A DNA stretch of 64,000 bases from the NCBI GenBank assembly GCA_963740835.1, contig CAVUFH010000002.1, positions 868,001-932,000 of the forward strand, read 5' to 3'. Both the position numbers and the translations under genes were made by a program. Each line of letters opens with the position of its first letter. Position 1 is the stretch's first letter. Shown piece after piece: positions 49,644-58,556 of the stretch. The stretch comes from CAVUFH01 sp963740835. Lineage in GTDB: Bacteria > Actinomycetota > Acidimicrobiia > IMCC26256 > PALSA-610. Under the pieces are notes generated by a model. The model was not told where the DNA came from and ran no database searches. It saw only the letters and a program-made list of their open reading frames with translations.

Positions 49644-51796
49644 CCGAGGCCGTGGCGGGCGCGAACGCGCGCGTACTGCCACAGGTGCGCGAGCGCCGTC
49701 ACCGCCCGGTTCGCCGAGGGGTAGCAGAGCCGTCCGCTCGCGCGCACGGCCGCGGGCCCGGGATTGCCGGGCGCGGCGACCGCCAGCTCGGTCGCGGTGA
49801 GGATCGGCTTCCCGGTCGCGTCGGAAACCTCGGCCGCGGCCTGCGCGAACCGGGCGTCCTGGCGTTCGTGGTAATCGACGATCCGTTCGAGGCCGTGGCC
49901 CGGGTAGAAGGGCCCGTCGCGCATGAGCCGGGCCTGGTTCGATTGGATGCCGAGCCCCAGGTACACGATCGCGTCGACGTCGGGATGCCGGGCGACGATG
50001 TCCATCACCTCGGGGATGGTGTCGCGCGTCTCGCCGCCCGCGAAGTCGATCGGGTTGTTGCGGCTCCAGCGGGGCGGCAGCTTCTCGTCGATCGCGGCGC
50101 GGAGGTCGTCGGGCAGCGCCATGAGCTCGAGGGTGCCGGTGCGCACGATCGCGTCGGCGGTCACCACGCCCCATCCACCCGCGGTGGTGAGCACCGCGAC
50201 CCGTGGTCCGCGTGGCAACGGCTGCGTCGCGAACGTCGCCGCGGCCTCGAACGCCTCCTCGACGGTGGTCGCACGCGTGATCCCGGCTTGGCGGCACATG
50301 CCGTCGAACACCCGATCGTCGGACGCGAGGGATCCGGTGTGGCTGGCCGCGGCCCGTTCGCCACCGCGTGTCGTGCCGCCTTTGACGAGCACGACGGGCT
50401 GGCGGCGGGTGACGTCACGCAGCCGTTCATACAGCGCGCGCCCGTCGGTGACTCCCTCGACGTACGCGAGGCTGACCGCGGTTTCGGGATCGTCGGCGTA
50501 GTAGTCGAGGTAGTCGGCGATCGTGACCGACGCGGCATTGCCGGCCGAGACCGCGCGACTCACGCCCACGCCGGTCTGGACGGCCCAGTTCAGGAAGGAC
50601 GAGACGAAGTTCCCGGACTGGCTCGCGATCGCGATGTGGCCCGCGGGCGGATACGGCGCAACGATCTGCGCGCACAGGCGGGCGGGCGTGGACACCACGC
50701 CCTGACCGTTCGGCCCCGCGAGGAGGATGCCGAGATCGCGAGCGAGGTCGACCAGGTCCGCTTCGGCCCGACGGCCCTCACTGCCGGCTTCGCCGTATCC
50801 CCCGCTGGTCACGAACGCGGCACGGATGCCCTGCTTTGCTGCGGCGCGGAGGAGATCGGCGTTGGTCGCCGCGGGGGTGCACACGAACACGAGGTCCCAC
50901 GGACCCGGTGGCAGCTCCTCGATGTCGCGCACGGTGTCGATCCCGAGCACGGGCACGGCCTCGAGGTTCGTCGCCGCGACCTGACCCGGGAAGCCCGCGG
51001 CGAGGATGTTGTGGAGCGCGACGAACCCGAACTTCCCCGGGTGCGTCGACGCGCCGGCCACGACGACACCGCGCGGCGCGAAGAGCGCGTCGAACCCCGA
51101 GTCATCACGCGTTCGCGGACGCATCGCCGTGCTCGCGGTTGCGTTCGGCGCGTTCGGATCGATCTCCACGAGCGCGTCGACCGCGACCGGTCGGCCGGCT
51201 ACCACGATGAGCGGATTGACATCGACCGCCACGATGTCGGGGCGTTCGGTTGCGAGCCGCGACAGTCCGGTGAGCACCCCGACGAGGACGTCGCGGTCCA
51301 CTGCGGGTTCGCCGCGGAACTCGCCGAGCAGTGCCTGCATTCGCAGGTCGTCGACGAGGGTCGCGGCGTCGAGCCCGGAGACGGGCACGACGCGGAACCC
51401 GACGTCGCCGATCGCTTCGGCGAGCACTCCCCCGATGCCCAGCATCACGCACGGTCCGAACTGCGGATCGCGCACGATCCCGGCGATCAGCTCTCGGGTC
51501 CCGGACACCATCGGCGCGACGAGCAACTCGACGTTGCCGTCGTCCGGACCAGCGGCGGCGAGCAGTTGGGTCGCGGCTTCGTGCACCGCCGCGGCGTCGC
51601 GCAGGCCGAGCCGCACGAGGCCGCGCTCGGTCTTGTGGGCGATCGCATCGCCGCAGAGCTTCACCACGACCGGGAAGCCGAGATCAGCGGCCACCGCCAC
51701 GGCGCCGTCGGCGTCGGCGACCGTCCGTTCGGCCAGCACGGGCACGCCGTACGCGCGCACGAGATCCTTGGAGGCAGCTTCGGACAGCGTCGGCAC
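49640..51796 (-). CDS. ADP-forming acyl-CoA/acetyl-CoA synthetase (fused alpha and beta subunits)
   Basis: A 718-residue protein: an N-terminal ATP-grasp domain (residues 1-225, PVVVKLCGDAIAHKTERG) followed by CoA-binding (about 255-370, VVVAGASTHPGKFG) and succinyl-CoA-synthetase-like domains, with the phospho-His in AAASHTGSLASDD. The ATP-grasp part precedes the CoA parts, the reverse of many fused ACD proteins. It interconverts acyl-CoA and acid with ADP/ATP. GTG start 51796 (VPTLSEAASKDL). It overlaps dacB by 4 bp, an odd functional pair. An AMP-forming ligase gene lies upstream in the same direction. Confidence 0.9.
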   Translation of the reverse strand: MPTLSEAASKDLVRAYGVPVLAERTVADADGAVAVAADLGFPVVVKLCGDAIAHKTERGLVRLGLRDAAAVHEAATQLLAAAGPDDGNVELLVAPMVSGTRELIAGIVRDPQFGPCVMLGIGGVLAEAIGDVGFRVVPVSGLDAATLVDDLRMQALLGEFRGEPAVDRDVLVGVLTGLSRLATERPDIVAVDVNPLIVVAGRPVAVDALVEIDPNAPNATASTAMRPRTRDDSGFDALFAPRGVVVAGASTHPGKFGFVALHNILAAGFPGQVAATNLEAVPVLGIDTVRDIEELPPGPWDLVFVCTPAATNADLLRAAAKQGIRAAFVTSGGYGEAGSEGRRAEADLVDLARDLGILLAGPNGQGVVSTPARLCAQIVAPYPPAGHIAIASQSGNFVSSFLNWAVQTGVGVSRAVSAGNAASVTIADYLDYYADDPETAVSLAYVEGVTDGRALYERLRDVTRRQPVVLVKGGTTRGGERAAASHTGSLASDDRVFDGMCRQAGITRATTVEEAFEAAATFATQPLPRGPRVAVLTTAGGWGVVTADAIVRTGTLELMALPDDLRAAIDEKLPPRWSRNNPIDFAGGETRDTIPEVMDIVARHPDVDAIVYLGLGIQSNQARLMRDGPFYPGHGLERIVDYHERQDARFAQAAAEVSDATGKPILTATELAVAAPGNPGPAAVRASGRLCYPSANRAVTALAHLWQYARVRARHGLG

Positions 51797-51888
51797 GCGA
51801 GGAGGGTACCGAAGGGCGCGGTCGGACCTTCGCCACCGCGGCGGCACGGGCCGTCGGGTCTGGAGGCGGCGGCCCGGCCTGGGCGCGG

Positions 51889-53488
51889 TCAGACGGCGCG
51901 GTCGCTGTCCTTCCAGTACTCGTCGCGCAGGACGCGCTTGAGCAGCTTGCCGGAGTCGGTGCGCGGGAGCTCGTCGCGCAACTCGTAGTCGCGCGGGCGC
52001 TTGTACGCGGCGAGACGGGGCTCGACGAACGCGCGCAGCTCGTCGAGTGCGATCGTCTCCCCCACCTTGGCCTGCACGATCGCGTACACGCGCTCGCCCC
52101 ATTCGTCGTCGGGGATGCCGAACACGGCCGCGTCCAACACGTGCGGGTGCGCGTGCAGTACGGACTCGATCTCGGCCGGATAGATGTTGACGCCGCCGGA
52201 GATGATCATGTCCTTCTTGCGGTCGCAGATGTAGACATAGCCTTCGTCGTCGACATAGGCGACGTCACCGACCGACTTCCAGTCGTGGTCGTCGAGCTCG
52301 GTCAGTTGCTGCTCGGTGCGGTGATACCCGTCCATCGCGAGAGTGGTGCGCACGAAGAGCTCGCCGGGTTCGTGCGGCCCCGCGATCGCGCCGTCGTCGT
52401 TCACGATGCGGATTTCGATCCCGCCGTACGGCTTGCCGCACGATCCGGGTTTCCGCAGTTGGTCCTGCGGCTGCAACACAGTGTCGACACCGAGCTCGGT
52501 GGATCCGTACACCTCGTAGAGGAAGCCGTCGCCGAGCTTGGCGACGATCTCCTCTTTCAACGCGAACGGCACCGGCGCCGCGTTGGCGATCAGGGTGACC
52601 ATGGTCGACAGGTCGGCGGTCGCCAGCGTCTCGGCCGGGAGCGACACGATCCGCTTCAACTGTGTCGGGGCGGAGAACGTGTTGGTGACGCGGTGCGTCT
52701 TCACCAATTCGACCCAGCGCGCCGCGTCGAACTTGCGCAGCACGACGATGGGCGCACCCAGCGTGTGCGAGAGCGACGCGAACGCGAGCGGTCCTGAGTG
52801 GTACAGCGGGCCGGTGGTGAGGTGCACGGAGTTGTCGTGCAGCAGATTCAGCTCCGCGAGCAGCGCGAATACGAGGGTGCGATCGGTCGACGTACGGAGG
52901 GCCCCCTTGGGCTTTCCGGTCGTGCCCGACGTATAGATCATCGCCGCGCCCGCCTCGGATGCGTCGGCCGGGGCCCGGGGCTCCGCGTCCGGCGCGGCCG
53001 CGAGCATCTCGTCCCAGCCCGAGCACCCTTCGGGCACCGGACCGCCGTAGACGACGACCGTGCGCACTTTCGCGATGTCGGCGCGCACTTGCGCAACCAG
53101 TGGTGCCTGCTCGGCGTCGACAACGACAGTGGTCGCGTCGGAATTGTCGATGACAAACGCCATCTCCTCCGCGTTGAACCGGTACGACAACGGCACCGCG
53201 ACGAGCGCGAGCTTGCGCGGCGGCATGGATGGTCGCGAGCACCTCGAGCGAGTTGGGGCCGCACCACACGAGTCGTTCGCCACCGCGCGCGCCCGCGGCG
53301 CGCAGCCCGTTCGCGAGCCGGTTCACGATGCCGTTGAGCTCCGCGAACGTCGTCGAGCCGGCGGTGCCGCCACCGCTGCCGTCGACGATCACCGCGACGC
53401 GGTCGGGCTGCGCCTGCGCGTGCACCGCGAGGACGTCAAGCGCGGCATTCGGCGCGTCGGTCGGCGCATCCTTCGGCGTCGCAGGCAT
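51889..53488 (-). pseudogene. AMP-dependent acyl-CoA ligase, frameshifted near residue 90
   Basis: An acyl-CoA synthetase of the ANL family. The first frame starts MPATPKDAPTDAPN and reaches SLEVLATIHAA; the second continues RKLALVAVPLSYRFNAEEM and holds A3 YTSGTTGKPKG, A5 YGSTELG, A8 SVGDVAYVDDEGY, the hinge KKDMIISGGVN and the catalytic Lys in DSGKLLKRVL. The total of 1600 nt is one base over 533 codons, implying an extra base near 53215-53222. The ATG is preceded by a GAGGGAG ribosome site. Substrate is a medium/long-chain or aromatic acid (undetermined). Confidence 0.88.
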
Positions 53489-53531
53489 CCGTGATCTCCC
53501 TCGATGATCGGTCCCTTGGCCGACCGCTGCC

Positions 53532-53538
53532 TACCCTA
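53532..53538. promoter_or_regulatory. symmetrical bidirectional -10 element (TACCCTA)
   Basis: TACCCT on the + strand ends 6 nt before GTG 53544 (leaderless), and TAGGGT on the - strand faces the acyl-CoA ligase gene, whose leader has an SD sequence. Same geometry as the element at 9121. Confidence 0.45.
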
Positions 53539-53543
53539 ACCGT

Positions 53544-55143
53544 GTGACCGGCCAGGCATTTGGTGTGCGAGGCGTCGTCGAAGGGTTCTACGGACCGCCC
53601 TGGTCGCACTCGGCGCGACTCGAGATGCTCACCTTTCTCGCCGCGCACGAGATGAACGCATACGCGTACACGCCGAAGGACGACGCGAAGCACCGCGCCG
53701 GTTGGCGCGACCCCTACACGGCGGAGGAGCTGCAGCGCTTCAAGGAACTGGCGGCGCGTGCCCGCGACGTCGGCGTCCGCTTCGGATTCGCGCTCTCTCC
53801 CGGCCTCGACGTCACCTACGAAGCCGATGCCGACCGCGCCGTGATGCTCGAGAAGATGCTCGGACTCGCCGACGTCGGCGTGTCGTGGTTCCTACTGCTC
53901 CTCGACGACATCCCGATGCGCCCCGGGCTCGCACCGCGACAGGCGGACCTCGCGACTGCGCTGCTGGACTCCCTCACCGCAGCGGTGCCGGACGTGACGA
54001 TGACCATGTGCCCCACCGAGTACGTCGGGATGCAGCCGTCGCCGTATCTCACAGAACTCGCGGCCGGCCTGCCGGCGGCCACCGACGTGATGTGGACCGG
54101 GCCCACGGTGTGCTCGCCGACCATCACCGCCGCGGATGCTCGCGCCCGCGCCGCCGCGCTCGGTGGCCGGCCGCCGCTCGTCTGGGACAACTTCCCGGTG
54201 AACGACGCGACCATGATCAGGTCGTTGCATCTGGGCCCGTATGTCGGCCGCGACTCCGAGCTCGCTTCGGTGACGAGCGGTGTGCTGTGCAACCCGATGG
54301 TGCAACCGCACGCGTCGATGGTTCCGCTGGGCGCTGCGGCAGCGTTCCTCGCGCATCCCGATTCGTACGATCCCGCCGAGGCATGGGCCGCCTCGATCTC
54401 CGACGCGGGCGGCCCGCACGCCGAACCCCTGTCGGTGCTCGCGCACGCATGTGCCGACAGCGCGCTGCTCGAACCCGGCGCGCTCGACATCGCGGCGCAG
54501 GTCCGCGCCATCGCCGACACGGTGGACGGCCCGGATTGGATGGTGGAAGTGCGCGAGCTCGCCACCGTCCTCCGCGCGGCGCGCGCGCTTCCCGATGCGT
54601 TCGCGGACGACGAGCAGTGGACGGCCGAGGTCGGACCGTGGGCCGACGCGGCTCGCGTCGAAGCAGCCGCTGGTCTCGCGGCCCTGCGCCTGATCCAGCA
54701 GATCCGTCCGGTCGGGGCACTCGGCGACGGAACCCTGCGCGCCCGTCGCCCCGGATGCCGACGACGCGATGCAGCATGCGTTCGTGTTGCTGTTCACGTG
54801 GCAGGCGGCCCGCGCCAACGACCGCGTGGTGTTCGGCCCGCGCTTCGCGTTGTACACGCCGGTCGTGCAATTGGCCGGCGGCTTTCCCGGACTCGACGTG
54901 CAGCTGGCCGTGCGCGAGGACGAGAACGCGATCGATGCGCTGTGCCGGTGCGCGCTGCGCGCCTACGAGGACTGGTGTCCGGATGCAGGTGCCGCGGTGG
55001 CGGTCGTCGTCGACGGCGCCGAGCACGCGCCGATTGCGGACGCGACGTTCGACGCGCACGGGTCCGACATCCTGCTCTACGCCGGGCGCTACTCGACCCG
55101 GGTCGACGCGGCGCCGCCCTTCCGCGACCGGCGGCTGACGTGA
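53544..55143 (+). pseudogene. GH84 beta-N-acetylglucosaminidase, frameshifted near codon 400
   Basis: A hyaluronidase/O-GlcNAcase-type hydrolase. RGVVEGFYGPPWSHSARLEML near the start, NAYAYTPKDDAKHR and the catalytic aspartate pair in SWFLLLLDDIPM (about 118-129) are GH84 hallmarks. The frame breaks near 54737 (CTGCGCGCCC); the C-terminal domain (APVAPDADDAMQHAFVL) continues in the next frame to 55143. The total of 1600 nt is one base over 533 codons. No signal peptide is visible, so it probably acts on imported or cytoplasmic GlcNAc conjugates. The GTG start is set by the leaderless -10. It overlaps the GT2 gene by 4 bp. Confidence 0.85.
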
Positions 55144-55889
55144 CCGCGAGCGACGCCTCGGGCTCCGGTGGGCGGACCGAACCGCAGATCAGCGTCGTCA
55201 TGCCCGCGTTCAACGAGGCCGACATCCTCGAGGGCACCGTCAGCGACGTCGTCGAAGGCATGCGGGCGCGGTCCACGCCGTTCGAAGTGATCGTCTGCGA
55301 GAACGGTTCGACGGACGGCACGCTCGCGCTCGCGCGCGGTCTGGCCGACAAGTATCCCGAGGTCGTCGTCGAACGTCTCGCCCGCGCCGACTACGGCGCG
55401 GCGTTGCACGCGGGCTTGCTCGCAGCCCGCGGCGTGGCGGTCGTGAATTTCGACGTCGACTTCTACGACCTCGCGTTCCTCGACGTCGCGGTGGCGCGCG
55501 TCACCGCCGCTGGTGGCGCCGCGATCGTCGTCGGGACGAAGCGCGGCGCGGGCGCCCAGGACGAGCGGCCGCCGTTGCGCCAGCTCGTCACCGCGACCTT
55601 CGCGCTGCTGCTGCGCGTGCTGTTCGGCCTGAAGGTCTCCGACACGCACGGGATGAAGGCGATGCGACGCGCCGCGATCGAGCCCGTCGCGCGCGCATGC
55701 CGCTTCGGGAAGGATCTCTTCGACACCGAGCTGATCCTGCGGGCCGAGCGAGCCGGACTCGACGTCGGCGAGATCCCGGTGTCGGTCGCCGAACGGCGTC
55801 CGGCGCGCACGTCGATCCTCCGGCGGGTACCCCGCACACTGCTCGGGCTCGCGAAGTTGCGAATCGCGCTGTGGCGCGATCGCACCTGA
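55140..55889 (+). CDS. family 2 glycosyltransferase (DPM1/DPG synthase-like)
   Basis: A 249-residue GT-A fold enzyme: VVMPAFNEADIL (N-terminal), ENGSTDGTLALARG, DXD-like VNFDVDFYD (about 104-112), and RFGKDLFDTELILRAERAGL as the acceptor-loop region. The pattern resembles polyprenyl-phosphate glycosyltransferases, but no TM segments are visible. GTG start 55140 overlaps the GH84 stop (GTGA). nagA follows, so amino-sugar metabolism is the likely context (inference). Confidence 0.85.
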   Translation: MTASDASGSGGRTEPQISVVMPAFNEADILEGTVSDVVEGMRARSTPFEVIVCENGSTDGTLALARGLADKYPEVVVERLARADYGAALHAGLLAARGVAVVNFDVDFYDLAFLDVAVARVTAAGGAAIVVGTKRGAGAQDERPPLRQLVTATFALLLRVLFGLKVSDTHGMKAMRRAAIEPVARACRFGKDLFDTELILRAERAGLDVGEIPVSVAERRPARTSILRRVPRTLLGLAKLRIALWRDRT

Positions 55890-55891
55890 CG

Positions 55892-56992
55892 GTGCCGGTT
55901 CTCACCGCGTCCCGAATCATCACGGGCGATGGCGGCGTCTCGCCGTCACCGGCGTGGGTGGTCGTCGAGGACGACCGGATCGTCGCGGTCGGATCCGGCG
56001 CGCCCCCTGCCGCGGGCGACGACGCCGGGCTCGTCGACCATCCGGATGCCCTCCTTGCTCCCGGTTTCGTGGACGTGCAGATCAATGGCGCGGGCACGGT
56101 CGACTTCGCGACGGCGAGTGTCGACGAAGTCGTCGCGGTCGTCGCCGAACTCGTTGCGGGCGGCTGTACCACGTGCGTGCCCACGATCGTCAGCGCACCG
56201 CTCGATCAATACGCCGAGATGCTCGACCGCTTGGCGACGGTGCGGGACCGCGCCCCGGCGGCGATCGGTGTGCACCTCGAAGGTCCGTTCCTCGGGGGCG
56301 CGCCCGGCGCGCACCCGGTCGACCTCCTCCGGCATGTCGACCTCGAGTGGTTGCTCGCCTGCTGCGACCGCCACGACGACCTGATCCGCATCGTCACGCT
56401 CGCGCCGGAATCCGATCCGGAGTTGGCCGCGACGCGCGCGCTGAGCGAACGCGGGATCGTCGTCTCGCTCGGCCACAGCACCGCGACGTATGCGGAGTCG
56501 CGCGCCGCCGCTGACGCGGGCGCACGGATGGTCACCCACCTCTTCAACGGCATGCGGCCGCTGCACCACCGCGAGCCGGGGTTGGCCGGTGCCGCGCTCG
56601 AGGACCGGCGGCTCGTGCCGTCATTCATCGCCGATCTCGTGCACGTGCACCCGGCCGTGTTGCGCATCGCGCTCGCCGCCCGTCCGGACGCCGTGCTCGT
56701 GACCGACCGGGTCGGTGGCGAGCTCGACGTACGCGACGGTGCGGCGCGCCTCGCGGACGACACGCTCGCGGGCTCGGTCGTCACCATGCTCGAATCCGTG
56801 CAGCATCTCGTCACCGTCGGCGTCCCGCTCGGTCAGGCCGTCCGCGTTGCAACGGGGAATCCGGCCCGCGCTTTGGGGTTGAGCGACCGTGGTCGCATCG
56901 CGCCGGGCTGCCGCGCCGATCTCGTGTGGCTCGATCCGGTGTCGCTCAGCCTGCGGGCGCGTTGGCCGGGCGCCGATCGGCCCGGCTCGTGA
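55892..56992 (+). CDS. nagA: N-acetylglucosamine-6-phosphate deacetylase
   Basis: A 366-residue amidohydrolase converting GlcNAc-6-P to GlcN-6-P and acetate. Metal ligands are in GVHLEGPFLGG (Glu), LGHSTATY and MVTHLFNGMRPLHHREPG (His); the catalytic Asp is in VTDRVGG. The start GTG 55892 gives a normal NagA opening (VPVLTASRIITGDG); GTG 55871 would overlap the GT2 gene by 19 bp. It follows GH84 and GT2, and its last 47 bp overlap the convergent transporter gene. Confidence 0.92.
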   Translation: MPVLTASRIITGDGGVSPSPAWVVVEDDRIVAVGSGAPPAAGDDAGLVDHPDALLAPGFVDVQINGAGTVDFATASVDEVVAVVAELVAGGCTTCVPTIVSAPLDQYAEMLDRLATVRDRAPAAIGVHLEGPFLGGAPGAHPVDLLRHVDLEWLLACCDRHDDLIRIVTLAPESDPELAATRALSERGIVVSLGHSTATYAESRAAADAGARMVTHLFNGMRPLHHREPGLAGAALEDRRLVPSFIADLVHVHPAVLRIALAARPDAVLVTDRVGGELDVRDGAARLADDTLAGSVVTMLESVQHLVTVGVPLGQAVRVATGNPARALGLSDRGRIAPGCRADLVWLDPVSLSLRARWPGADRPGS

Positions 56993-57872
56993 GCATCGCA
57001 CCGAGCACGACGAACACCATCCCGACGAGCGAGAGCGCGGCGATGTGTTCGTCGCGGAACACGACGCCGGCGATCACGGCCACGACCGGCACGAAGTAGA
57101 TCGCGACCGAGCCGCGTGCGGCGCCGACCCGCACGAGTAACGCGCCCATTGCGACGAAGGCGACGCCGGTGCCGAGCGATCCCAATGCCACGACGGCCGC
57201 GAGCGAACCCCACGCGAACGATGAGTGGCCGATGCCGACGATGCCGAAGGGCGCGGTCATGAGCAACGCGAGCAACTGGGCGCGGAAGATCACCGGCAAC
57301 GTGCCGTACTGCTGTTGCAGCGGCACCGAGACGTTGGCGGCGAAGCCGTAGCACAGCAGCGCCAGCAAGCATAGGAGGACGCCAGTGATGCTCGACGAGG
57401 ATCCGTCCCGCAAGGCCGGCCACATCACCGCGACGACACCCGCGAAGCCGATCGTCAATCCGGCGACCTGCACGCGCCCCGGTGCGCGCCGCAGGAGAAC
57501 CGCGGCGATGGTGGCCGTCATGAGCGGCATCGCGCCGTTCAGCATTCCCGCGAGCGAGGAGTTGATCCACTGCTCGGCGAGCGAGAAGCACGAGAACGGA
57601 ATCGCCATCCAGGTCGCGGCGACGAACGCGAGGCGCGGCAACTCGCGCATCCGGATGGAACGCCGGGCTGCCGGCAGCACCGCGAGCGTCACCGCGCCGA
57701 ACGCGATGCGGAGCATGGTCACGACCGTCGGGGCGAAGTGGTCGAGGCCGACCGCGATCAGCAGGAACGAGCAGCCCCAGATGAGCGGCGGCACCGCGAA
57801 CAACGTCCACTCGGCCGGGCCGAAGTCGTGGTGTTGCAGCGTGCCTTCGGACGTCGAGAGCACGCGGGCCAT
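56946..57872 (-). CDS. EamA-family (DMT) transporter
   Basis: A 308-residue protein with ten TM segments in two EamA repeats (PPLIWGCSFLLIAVGL, later LGTGVAFVAMGALLV). Family members export metabolites or amino acids; the substrate is unknown. ATG 57872 lies 6 nt after TATGTT on this strand, a leaderless arrangement; 23 further upstream codons in frame lack support. It converges on nagA with an overlap of 47 bp. Confidence 0.85.
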   Translation of the reverse strand: MARVLSTSEGTLQHHDFGPAEWTLFAVPPLIWGCSFLLIAVGLDHFAPTVVTMLRIAFGAVTLAVLPAARRSIRMRELPRLAFVAATWMAIPFSCFSLAEQWINSSLAGMLNGAMPLMTATIAAVLLRRAPGRVQVAGLTIGFAGVVAVMWPALRDGSSSSITGVLLCLLALLCYGFAANVSVPLQQQYGTLPVIFRAQLLALLMTAPFGIVGIGHSSFAWGSLAAVVALGSLGTGVAFVAMGALLVRVGAARGSVAIYFVPVVAVIAGVVFRDEHIAALSLVGMVFVVLGAMLTSRADRRPANAPAG

Positions 57873-57878
57873 GCCCGC

Positions 57879-57884
57879 AACATA
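57879..57884 (-). promoter_or_regulatory. -10 box for the EamA gene (leaderless)
   Basis: TATGTT on the - strand, 6 nt before ATG 57872. Confidence 0.5.
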
Positions 57885-57926
57885 CGCGAAAGGTGCAGCC
57901 GCGACCGGGCCTACGAGCCCCGTTGT

Positions 57927-57932
57927 TAGCCT
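57927..57932 (+). promoter_or_regulatory. -10 box for the pentapeptide-repeat gene
   Basis: TAGCCT is followed by 7 nt and then an ATC at 57940, with no ATG, GTG or TTG at that place. Identical box and spacing to the FHA gene at 1796-1809. Confidence 0.4.
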
Positions 57933-57939
57933 CCGCGCC

Positions 57940-58539
57940 ATCGACTTCGAACCGGACGCAGACGTCGCCGACCTCGAGGTGTGCGATTCGGATCACTCGG
58001 CGGCCGAACTGTCCCGGGCGGAACTGGCGCGCTGCCGCTTCACGGGCGTGCGCTTCGCGGGCGCGCGGTTCGACCGGGCGCGCCTCGTCGATGTCGAGTT
58101 CGAGCGCTGCGATCTCGCCGGCGCCGACCTCTCAGAAGCATCGCTCCGCCGGGTCCGGTGTGTGGACTGTCGGTTCACGGGGAGTGAGGTCGCGCAGGCC
58201 GTCCTCCGGAACACGCATTTCGTCGACTGCCGTCTCGACGGCGCGAACTTCCGCATGGCGCAGCTCTCCGACGTCCAGTTCGAACGATGCGGGCTCACCA
58301 CCGCGGAGTTCACCGCGGGCCGGCTCGAGCGCGTGACGTTCGCGGGGAGTGACTGTTCGGGCGCCGACTTCACCAAGGTGCACTGCGACGAGGTCGACCT
58401 TCGGGACACCCGCCTCGACGGACTGCGTGGCATCGGCTCGCTTCGCGGCGCGATCGTCAACCGCGCGCAGGTCGTGGCGATCGCGCTCGATCTCGCCCTC
58501 GCCGTCGGGCTCGTCGTGCGGGAAGAACCGGACCTGTAG
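57940..58539 (+). CDS. pentapeptide-repeat protein, start codon unusual
   Basis: About 199 residues of pentapeptide repeats (A-[D/N]-[L/F]-x-x rungs: LAGADLSEASLRRVR, GANFRMAQLSDV, SGADFTKVH). Such quadrilateral beta-helices can mimic DNA and protect topoisomerases (Qnr, MfpA) or serve as scaffolds; no specific role is claimed. If the leaderless promoter at 57927 is real, translation starts at ATC 57940 (IDFEPDADVADLE). The only upstream in-frame start, ATG 57871, would read back through the divergent transporter's promoter and start. Confidence 0.78.
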   Translation: MDFEPDADVADLEVCDSDHSAAELSRAELARCRFTGVRFAGARFDRARLVDVEFERCDLAGADLSEASLRRVRCVDCRFTGSEVAQAVLRNTHFVDCRLDGANFRMAQLSDVQFERCGLTTAEFTAGRLERVTFAGSDCSGADFTKVHCDEVDLRDTRLDGLRGIGSLRGAIVNRAQVVAIALDLALAVGLVVREEPDL

Positions 58540-58543
58540 CCGC

Positions 58544-58549
58544 TAGCTT
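58544..58549 (+). promoter_or_regulatory. -10 box for the FIST fusion gene (leaderless)
   Basis: TAGCTT followed by 7 nt and ATG 58557. Confidence 0.5.
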
Positions 58550-58556
58550 CCTGCCC

